NCBI GenBank assembly: GCA_003243255.1
Contig: QFQM01000160.1
Span: forward strand, 1 to 9,996
From: Flavobacterium psychrophilum
GTDB lineage: Bacteria; Bacteroidota; Bacteroidia; Flavobacteriales; Flavobacteriaceae
Reading direction: 5' to 3'
Length of the DNA stretch: 9,996 nt
Of this stretch, positions 5,584-9,996 are shown one piece after another. Position 1 is the first letter of the stretch, and each line of letters opens with the position of its first letter. A program made the position numbers and the translations under genes. The notes under the pieces were generated by a model. That model saw only the letters and a list, made by a program, of their open reading frames with translations. It was not told the DNA's origin and did not search any database.

Positions 5584-6405
5584 TTATTTAGGAAAGGATA
5601 TCTCACAATTAAATTCAAACTCCTCCCCTTCATTTATATGCCTTACACCGGGGTGCGAATCTCTGACCCCTTTTATTGAAAGCACTACTTTGTTGTTAAC
5701 TATTGGCCTCCAGCCCTCTTTGGTTACTGTCTGGCTTTTATTATCGACACGTTCATAAAGCGTATATTTCAGATAATTATCCTTACCCTCTTTTACCACG
5801 TCAAATGCTATTGAAAATACATCATTCAGCCTTACAAGTTTAGATCTGTAAGCATCCATAGTACCTTCTTTTATTACCGGCTCTATGGTTTGGTGAAACC
5901 TGAATATACCTACATTAAAGTTTTTTACCTCAACTTTAAATTTGCTATTCAACGGAATGTCTGATTTCCCTGTTCCTTCAGCAATATATCCAGCTGCGGA
6001 TTCAACCTCTTTCTTTGCTTTAGTAATACCATCCCTGGTTAATGGTAATGGAATTACTTCCTGTAGCAAATGTGCAGTAGCGTTATAGAAATGAGAACCC
6101 GGGCAGCGTGAAAAATTATCCTTCACAAAAGTTTCAAGGCCTTTCCAAACTTTAACTTCTTTTTGTTCTTTCTTTCCATAAGCTGTAAAATAGCCTGTTT
6201 TTGTAATCGCTCCGGCTTCAGTCACATCAAGAACAGCGGTAATCTCTCCTTCTTTTGGAGTATATTTTTTTATGGAGTCCAGGTTTTTAAGTACAAAATT
6301 ATAGGTGCTTACCTGAAGCTGCCTTACATCACAATTTTTTTCCTGAGCCAAACCTTTTGAAAAAAATATAAATAGTGATGCTGAAAGCAATAAGTGTAAT
6401 TTCAT
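5584..6405 (-). CDS. secreted protein of unknown function
   Basis: This 273-residue protein starts with a Sec signal peptide: M-K-L-H, a hydrophobic stretch to about residue 16, then G-L-A before Gln21. The mature protein has Cys25 near the N-terminus, Cys101 in F-S-R-C-P-G-S and a third Cys near the C-terminus in F-N-C-E-I. The sequence mixes predicted beta segments (for example I-T-A-V-L-D-V-T-E-A-G) with lysine-rich loops. An N-terminal segment reading x-G-E-I-T-A-V-L-D-V-T-E-A-G-A-I-T loosely recalls TonB C-terminal-like repeats, but not strongly enough to call. No catalytic motif is recognised. It has its own promoter 20-50 nt upstream and its own terminator, so it appears monocistronic. 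Probably periplasmic; function unknown. Confidence 0.85.
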   Translation of the reverse strand: MKLHLLLSASLFIFFSKGLAQEKNCDVRQLQVSTYNFVLKNLDSIKKYTPKEGEITAVLDVTEAGAITKTGYFTAYGKKEQKEVKVWKGLETFVKDNFSRCPGSHFYNATAHLLQEVIPLPLTRDGITKAKKEVESAAGYIAEGTGKSDIPLNSKFKVEVKNFNVGIFRFHQTIEPVIKEGTMDAYRSKLVRLNDVFSIAFDVVKEGKDNYLKYTLYERVDNKSQTVTKEGWRPIVNNKVVLSIKGVRDSHPGVRHINEGEEFEFNCEISFPK

Positions 6406-6424
6406 TGTTGTAGTTGTCTTTTTG

Positions 6425-6454
6425 TAAAAGTAATAAACGTAACGGATATCACAA
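6425..6454 (-). promoter_or_regulatory. flavobacterial-type promoter
   Basis: On the minus strand TTG (6454-6452), a 19-nt spacer and TACTTTTA (6432-6425) match TTG-N19-TAnnTTTG except for the last base. The same variant is seen before the gene at 8299. The distance to the ATG at 6405 leaves a leader of roughly 14 nt. Confidence 0.6.
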
Positions 6455-6525
6455 TTGTTATGCCGCTTTTGTTAAACAGTACCCGGGGCTTTTACCCTAC
6501 CAACTGCCATTAGCCAAATATACAA

Positions 6526-6552
6526 AAACAAAAAAAGGGCCGAAGCCCTTTT
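6526..6552 (-). terminator. terminator of the AIM24-family gene
   Basis: AAAAGGGC (6533-6540) pairs with GCCCTTTT (6545-6552) around a CGAA loop, and the minus strand reads into a T tract. It begins 20 nt after the stop at 6573. Confidence 0.85.
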
Positions 6553-6572
6553 ACTATATCCTTTTTTAAATA

Positions 6573-7373
6573 TTAGAATCTGTTATCGCCATCAAGAAGA
6601 TTTCCAAGACCGCCTAAAATACTGCCTTCACCTCTTTGCTGCCCACCTCCCTGCGGTGCCGAAGCGTAGATCCTGCCGGCAAGCCTGCTGAACGGAAGCG
6701 ACTGTATGTATACAACGCCCGGTCCCTGAAGTGTGGCATAAAACAGCCCTTCACCTCCAAAAATGGTATTTTTTATACCTCCTATAAATTCGATATCATA
6801 ATCTACAGTTTGTGAAAAACCTACAATACATCCTGTATCTACCTTAAGCACCTCGCCGGCCTGAAGTTCTTTTCGGGCAAGTGTACCTCCGGCGTGCACA
6901 AAAGCCAAACCGTCACCTTCAAGTTTTTGCATGATAAAACCTTCTCCACCAAAAAGCCCTCGGCCAAGTTTTCGTGAAAACTCAATACCTACCGATACCC
7001 CTTTTGCAGCACAAAGAAAAGCATCTTTCTGGCAGATGAACTTACCGCCAAACTGCCTAAGGTCGAGCGGAATGATCTTTCCCGGATATGGCGAAGCAAA
7101 ACTTACTTTTCGTTTAGTATGATACTGGTTAAGAAAAACCGTCATGAACAAATTTTCTCCTGTAAGCATGCGCTTTCCTGCAGAAAATAATTTCCCCATT
7201 ATACCTTCATTCTGATTAGAGCCATCTCCAAAAATAGTATCCATCTGAACACCGCTTTCCATCATCATAAAGCTTCCGGCTTCAGCAACAACAGCTTCCT
7301 GCGGATCAAGCTCTATTTCTACATATTGCATTTCTTCACCATAAATGTGGTAATCAATTTCGTGTGCAAGCAT
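6573..7373 (-). CDS. AIM24/TIGR00266 family protein
   Basis: At 266 residues it is the usual length for this family of conserved bacterial proteins related to yeast mitochondrial Aim24. The characteristic pattern is visible: an early V-V-A-E-A-G-S-F-M-M-M at about 28-38, a Met-rich, Gly-rich segment G-I-M-G-K-L-F-S-A-G-K-R at 57-68, two F-G-G-E-G repeats at 141-145 and 205-209 reflecting the duplicated beta-sandwich, and V-D-T-G-C-I-V-G-F at 178-186. The C-terminus is Gly/Gln-rich (G-G-G-Q-Q-R) and probably disordered. No signal peptide or membrane helix is present, so it is likely cytosolic. The molecular role of bacterial members is not established. It appears monocistronic, with its own terminator and a candidate promoter about 70-100 nt upstream. 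Confidence 0.9.
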   Translation of the reverse strand: MLAHEIDYHIYGEEMQYVEIELDPQEAVVAEAGSFMMMESGVQMDTIFGDGSNQNEGIMGKLFSAGKRMLTGENLFMTVFLNQYHTKRKVSFASPYPGKIIPLDLRQFGGKFICQKDAFLCAAKGVSVGIEFSRKLGRGLFGGEGFIMQKLEGDGLAFVHAGGTLARKELQAGEVLKVDTGCIVGFSQTVDYDIEFIGGIKNTIFGGEGLFYATLQGPGVVYIQSLPFSRLAGRIYASAPQGGGQQRGEGSILGGLGNLLDGDNRF

Positions 7374-7415
7374 TTTATTTATGTTTTAGATTGGTTTATT
7401 TATAAAACATATTAG

Positions 7416-7436
7416 ACGAACAGAACAGCTATTCGT
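7416..7436. repeat. imperfect inverted repeat in the AIM24 leader
   Basis: ACGAA (7416-7420) and TTCGT (7432-7436) form the outer arms, with AG/CT pairing inside after one mismatch. It lies between the candidate promoter and the AIM24 ATG, so it could form a small leader hairpin or an operator. The short arms keep confidence low. Confidence 0.3.
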
Positions 7437-7442
7437 TACACA

Positions 7443-7473
7443 CAAAAAATAAAAACATATTTTACTGTAACAA
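7443..7473 (-). promoter_or_regulatory. candidate promoter of the AIM24-family gene
   Basis: On the minus strand TTG (7473-7471), a 19-nt spacer and TATTTTTTG (7451-7443) resemble the flavobacterial consensus with one extra base in the -7 element. It would give a leader of about 60 nt. The T-rich sequence makes a chance match possible. Confidence 0.4.
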
Positions 7474-7554
7474 AAAATGATTTCAGCTACTAATGATTAA
7501 ATCATCGGGTCAATCATCAATCACCGAAATTTATTTGAATTAGTTAGAAAATAG

Positions 7555-7582
7555 AAAAGCCTTCCCAATCAGGAAGGCTTTT
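7555..7582 (-). terminator. terminator of the response-regulator gene
   Basis: AAAAGCCTTCC (7555-7565) and GGAAGGCTTTT (7572-7582) are perfect complements around a 6-nt loop. It begins 20 nt after the stop at 7603 and ends this gene on the minus strand; the symmetry would allow it to work in either direction. Confidence 0.9.
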
Positions 7583-7602
7583 ACTTTGAAATAATGTCTT
7601 TT

Positions 7603-8028
7603 TTATGGTGTTTTATTGAGTTTCCAATAGGATAAAATATCAGCTATAAGCTTTTTGTATCCTGAAAAGGTAACCGGCTTGGCAAAATACCCCTGAACAG
7701 ACCTTTGATAAGCTCTTGATATATAATCAGCTGTATCAGAAGTAGTCAGGAAAAGATATGGCGAACAACGCTCGCTAAGATCCGGATCTTTGCTAATGAG
7801 GTCACGAAGCGTAAAACCATCAACTTTTGGCATATTAATATCCGAAAGCAGTAAAAAGGGCTCAGTCTTAGTTGATTTCAAATAATTTATAACTACTGAA
7901 CTGTCTTCTATGACTACAAGTCGGTTATCATAATTATTTTCTGTCATTACCTGGTCAAATGCCTCAATCAGAATTTCCCTGTCGTCGGCATCGTCTTCTA
8001 TGAGTATTATATCTCCATTTGTTTTCAT
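7603..8028 (-). CDS. stand-alone response regulator receiver (REC) protein
   Basis: The start chosen is the ATG at 8028 (141 residues, M-K-T-N-G-D-I-I); an upstream in-frame TTG would add two residues but has no support. The protein is a single CheY-like receiver domain. It has the acidic pocket E-D-D at 11-13, the phosphoacceptor Asp63 in L-L-L-S-D-I-N-M-P, the conserved Thr in L-F-L-T-T-S-D at about 95-96 and the invariant Lys117 in F-A-K-P-V. There is no output domain. The Asp-rich N-terminus and the extended segment before strand beta-3 resemble Rcp1-type single-domain regulators, which often act as phosphorelay or phytochrome/histidine-kinase partners. No kinase gene is adjacent, so the partner is unknown. 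It is expected in the cytosol and appears monocistronic with its own terminator. Confidence 0.93.
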   Translation of the reverse strand: MKTNGDIILIEDDADDREILIEAFDQVMTENNYDNRLVVIEDSSVVINYLKSTKTEPFLLLSDINMPKVDGFTLRDLISKDPDLSERCSPYLFLTTSDTADYISRAYQRSVQGYFAKPVTFSGYKKLIADILSYWKLNKTP

Positions 8029-8248
8029 ACCCAAATATATCTAAAAATTAAATATTAAAACTTTAGAAACTTAAATTGTAAGAAATTCGGTAAAATGTTA
8101 TTAGATTTTTTTCTAATTTACGACAATAAAAGCCAGATGGTTTTACGATAATGCATATTTGAATATATATCGACAAGCTGCAAATAAAATGTCAGAACGA
8201 CCTCCTGTGATTTATTACACCGTAAAAAGATTTTATTGTTAAACTTGA

Positions 8249-8277
8249 TTGCGTTTAAAAAAATTCAGATACTTTTA
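8249..8277 (+). promoter_or_regulatory. flavobacterial-type promoter of the lipocalin-like pair
   Basis: TTG (8249-8251), an 18-nt spacer and TACTTTTA (8270-8277) match TTG-N18-TAnnTTTG except for the final base. It lies 22 nt before the ATG at 8299. The rest of the 264-nt gap from 8035 to 8298 is AT-rich with no ORF or RNA that I recognise. Confidence 0.65.
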
Positions 8278-8298
8278 TGCCTCATTAATTCATAATCT

Positions 8299-8763
8299 AT
8301 GAAAAGACTTATTTATTTGTTCGCTCTATGTCTTGTATCAGTATCGGCATTTGCGCAAAAAATCACATCAAATGATTTACAGGGAAGCTGGAAACTGACC
8401 GGATTTAACCAAAATGGCATCACTCTTGATGTAACAACAGGAGTAACCACGGTATCTCCCGAGCTTAAAAACCAGATTTCTGCCGAAATGATGACACAGA
8501 TAGATGAAAGCGTAAAACAAATCCTTGAGTCTTTAAGAGCTTCAAACGTTACTTTTACAAACAATAACATAGTGCAGAATATGGGAGGAACGGAAAAGAA
8601 CGGTACTTATGTAATTAAAGATCGCGACGGACATCAGGTAATGACTACCAATTGGAACGACAAAACAACAACAGAAACATCTGTATGGATAAAAGATAAA
8701 CAGTTGTATATATTTAAATATGAACAGGGACAAAGTGCCGAGTTTGTTTTTAATAAAGTTTAA
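8299..8763 (+). CDS. secreted lipocalin-like protein, first of a tandem pair
   Basis: This 154-residue protein has a Sec signal peptide (M-K-R, hydrophobic core, A-F-A before Gln20). The mature part opens with D-L-Q-G-S-W-K-L at about 26-33, the G-x-W motif that begins the first strand of lipocalin-like barrels in many Bacteroidota exported proteins. Beta-rich segments follow, such as N-G-T-Y-V-I-K and L-Y-I-F-K-Y. The next gene encodes a clear paralog, aligned through A-Q-K-x-T-x-x-D-L-Q-G-x-W-K-L and L-D-V-T-T-G. No ligand can be named. The protein should be periplasmic or surface exposed. The two genes share a promoter at 8249-8277 and a terminator at 9259-9312, with 29 nt between them and no terminator in the gap. 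Confidence 0.88.
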   Translation: MKRLIYLFALCLVSVSAFAQKITSNDLQGSWKLTGFNQNGITLDVTTGVTTVSPELKNQISAEMMTQIDESVKQILESLRASNVTFTNNNIVQNMGGTEKNGTYVIKDRDGHQVMTTNWNDKTTTETSVWIKDKQLYIFKYEQGQSAEFVFNKV

Positions 8764-8792
8764 TTTTAGGACTAAGACGGATTACAATAATT

Positions 8793-9251
8793 ATGAAAAA
8801 TTTTCTTTTGACCCTTGGTATAATTCTTTTTTCAATACCTATGTGGGCACAAAAACATACTCCAAAAGACCTTCAGGGAAACTGGAAACTTGTTACCTAT
8901 AATGTTCAGGGGGCGAGTCTTGATGTAACTACAGGAAAAGCCATTTTAACAGAAAAAAATGACAGCCCTTTAATGGCAGCAATGGGAGGCAAGCTTATTG
9001 CAGACATGGAAAGCTATGCAGAAGGACTAAGGATGTCTACCCTGGAAATAACAGAAAATAACTTTTCGCAGGTAGTTGTAGATTTCATGAGGAACGGACC
9101 TTATACTATTACCGAAAAAAATGGCCAGCAATTTATCTCCGCTAGTTTTGACGATGGTACTAAAGATGATATTGCTTTTAAGTTCATAGACGGTAAACTA
9201 TGTCTTTTTAGCCTGAAAGGCCCAAAACAATACATTTATAAAAAGCTGTAA
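8793..9251 (+). CDS. secreted lipocalin-like protein, second of a tandem pair
   Basis: This 152-residue protein is paralogous to the gene just upstream. The signal peptide is M-K-N, a hydrophobic core, then M-W-A before Gln20. It shares the lipocalin-like opening D-L-Q-G-N-W-K-L and the following L-D-V-T-T-G, then diverges in the middle (a Met/Gly/Ala-rich segment M-A-A-M-G-G-K), and both end in a short strand with F/Y-x-(F/Y)-x-K-(V/L). Divergence outside the shared blocks suggests an old duplication with separate ligands rather than a recent copy, but the ligand is unknown. It is the distal gene of a two-gene unit and is followed by an unusually long perfect terminator. Confidence 0.88.
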   Translation: MKNFLLTLGIILFSIPMWAQKHTPKDLQGNWKLVTYNVQGASLDVTTGKAILTEKNDSPLMAAMGGKLIADMESYAEGLRMSTLEITENNFSQVVVDFMRNGPYTITEKNGQQFISASFDDGTKDDIAFKFIDGKLCLFSLKGPKQYIYKKL

Positions 9252-9258
9252 ACACAGC

Positions 9259-9312
9259 ATCATACAAATAAAAAACTCCCCGTTATTGCGGGGAGTTTTT
9301 TATTTGTATGAT
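9259..9312. terminator. bidirectional terminator with perfect 24-bp arms
   Basis: Arms 9259-9282 and 9289-9312 are perfect inverted repeats around a 6-nt loop (TTATTG). The GC core CTCCCCG/CGGGGAG is flanked by A6/T6 and a further nine to eleven complementary bases. It sits between the convergent gene ends at 9251 (plus) and 9317 (minus) and can end both transcripts. Confidence 0.93.
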
Positions 9313-9316
9313 TTTA

Positions 9317-9766
9317 TTACTCAGCATTTGCAACAATTTTCATTGCACTTCTGTATAGGTAAGTACCATATATATGACGTCGTGCAAAACGTGCAGGAGA
9401 ATCGGCATTGATCATTTTGATGTACACGTTTTTTGGCACCCCAAAATACTCATACGAACTTCCGTCTAAAAAGTTGATGTACAATACCTGGTTATCCATA
9501 TAAAACTCATGAATGCCCGATGCAGTTGTAGTTTTTGTATATTCAGAAAAATTCTTTTCGGCAGTTTCAGGAGCTACGCTCACCAGAAAATGATATGCTT
9601 CAATAATTTCTTTACTCTTTTCTTCAGCAGCGTTACGCTCTTCATCCGTAGTACAGGTATCCGGATGACAATCCTTCATACTGTTCCTGTAAATGGTTTT
9701 CAGTTCTTTTAGCGTGGCTGTTTTTGTAACGTCGAGCAGCTTTCTGTACTCAACAATCTTTTTCAT
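9317..9766 (-). CDS. J-domain-like/KTSC fusion protein
   Basis: The chosen start at 9766 gives 149 residues (M-K-K-I-V-E-Y-R). ATGs at 9772 and 9811 are in frame. The one at 9811 is excluded if the promoter at 9809-9838 is real, because transcription would begin downstream of it. Residues 1-65 look like a J domain: Y-R-K-L-L-D-V, a helical segment L-K-E-L-K-T-I-Y-R, the hallmark His-Pro-Asp at 34-36, then a charged helix ending E-I-I-E-A-Y-H-F-L. Residues about 90-140 match a KTSC domain (V-L-Y-I-N-F-L-D-G-S-S-Y-E-Y-F-G-V-P, then A-R-F-A-R-R-H-I). A J domain normally stimulates DnaK/Hsp70; KTSC is a small domain of poorly defined role. The residues next to HPD (C before, T-C after) differ from the common W-H-P-D-K. 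It is cytosolic and monocistronic. Confidence 0.85.
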   Translation of the reverse strand: MKKIVEYRKLLDVTKTATLKELKTIYRNSMKDCHPDTCTTDEERNAAEEKSKEIIEAYHFLVSVAPETAEKNFSEYTKTTTASGIHEFYMDNQVLYINFLDGSSYEYFGVPKNVYIKMINADSPARFARRHIYGTYLYRSAMKIVANAE

Positions 9767-9808
9767 GTTCATATAAATCCTGATAATGTGCGCCTTAGTT
9801 AGCGGGCG

Positions 9809-9838
9809 CAAAAGTAGTCATTTAGAATGACTTAGCAA
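9809..9838 (-). promoter_or_regulatory. perfect flavobacterial promoter of the J-KTSC gene with an inverted repeat in its spacer
   Basis: On the minus strand TTG (9838-9836), a 19-nt spacer and TACTTTTG (9816-9809) match the flavobacterial consensus exactly. The spacer contains the inverted repeat GTCATT-TAG-AATGAC (9817-9831), which directly abuts the -7 element and looks like an operator or a bent-DNA element. Transcription would begin near 9803, leaving a leader of about 35 nt to the start at 9766. Confidence 0.8.
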
Positions 9839-9885
9839 GAATCGATTTCAAAATATCTGAAATTTAATATTTTACACCCGATAAA

Positions 9886-9920
9886 AAACAAAAAAAGCTC
9901 CACATTTCTGTGAAGCTTTT
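9886..9920 (-). terminator. terminator downstream of the tRNA gene
   Basis: AAAAGCTCCACA (9893-9904) and TGTGAAGCTTTT (9909-9920) pair apart from one C-A mismatch in DNA terms (a G-U pair in the minus-strand RNA) around a TTTC loop, and the minus strand continues into a T-rich tract. It begins 7 nt after the tRNA 3' end. Confidence 0.85.
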
Positions 9921-9926
9921 ACTTAG

Positions 9927-9996
9927 TAGCGGGAACAGGACTCGAACCTGTGACCTTCGGGTTATGAGCCCGACGAGCTGCCTACTGCTCTATCCC
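9927..9996 (-). tRNA. initiator tRNA-Met (CAT), 5' end cut by window edge
   Basis: Read on the minus strand, the gene shows D-arm GAGC/GCTC, anticodon arm TCGGG-CTCATAA-CCCGA, and T-arm ACAGG-TTCGAAC-CTGT. The acceptor 3' strand is TCCCGC, followed by T and discriminator A (9927). Anticodon CAT, with three consecutive G-C pairs next to the loop (GGG/CCC), is the initiator signature. The first three nucleotides lie beyond the window. CCA is not encoded: the bases after the discriminator are CTA, so CCA must be added by nucleotidyltransferase. Confidence 0.95.

Noticed and set aside
8029..8039. TTG start and a TATATTTG promoter element immediately before the response regulator
   Set aside because: The TTG start adds only two residues and is weaker than the ATG at 8028. 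The -7-like element has no TTG at the right distance and would imply a leaderless message, so I regard it as chance in AT-rich DNA.
8100..8117. ATTAGA-T6-TCTAAT inverted repeat in the 8035-8298 gap
   Set aside because: The stem is only 6 bp and almost all A-T; no flanking features support a role.
1..9996. CRISPR array, insertion sequence, prophage or toxin-antitoxin module
   Set aside because: No regularly spaced repeats, transposase or integrase motifs, terminal inverted repeats, or paired toxin-antitoxin genes were found, even though a tRNA gene at the right edge could be an integration site.

Overview
The window looks like chromosomal DNA of a member of the Bacteroidota, most likely a Flavobacterium-type Flavobacteriaceae. 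The evidence is the AT-rich intergenic DNA, starts without convincing Shine-Dalgarno sequences, several promoters of the TTG-N18/19-TAnnTTT(G/A) type known from flavobacteria, exported proteins whose mature form would begin with Gln, and a tRNA gene without an encoded CCA end. The genus is an inference.

Left part (1-1730, plus strand): two tandem paralogous small proteins of unknown function (the first cut by the window edge), each followed by its own hairpin terminator. Next comes a compact cluster of a Ser/Thr-rich putative lipoprotein and two very small hypothetical ORFs 10-11 nt apart, closed by a perfect 20-bp-arm bidirectional terminator that also serves the convergent gene at 1776-2183 (a secreted Pro/Thr-rich protein).

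Middle (2311-5545, minus strand): a thiamin salvage operon read thiM-thiE-thiD-tenA with overlapping genes, driven by a well-matched flavobacterial promoter whose transcript would start almost at the first base of a TPP riboswitch. It contains hydroxyethylthiazole kinase, HMP/HMP-P kinase, thiamin-phosphate synthase and the TenA aminopyrimidine hydrolase. No de novo genes (thiC, thiG, thiH, thiS) and no transporter lie in the window.

Right part: a secreted protein of unknown function (5584-6405, minus), an AIM24/TIGR00266-family protein (6573-7373, minus), a stand-alone response-regulator receiver (7603-8028, minus), and two tandem secreted lipocalin-like paralogs (8299-9251, plus). The paralogs end in a perfect 24-bp-arm terminator shared with a convergent J-domain/KTSC fusion gene (9317-9766, minus), whose promoter has an inverted repeat filling most of its spacer. 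The right edge cuts an initiator tRNA-Met gene (minus).

Most of the window is ordinary housekeeping and surface-protein DNA. The least explained parts are the tandem small-protein family at 1-644, the mini-cluster at 833-1651, and the J-KTSC gene with its operator-like promoter. I see no phage, insertion sequence, CRISPR array or obvious defence system, and no gene-free stretch longer than 300 bases.
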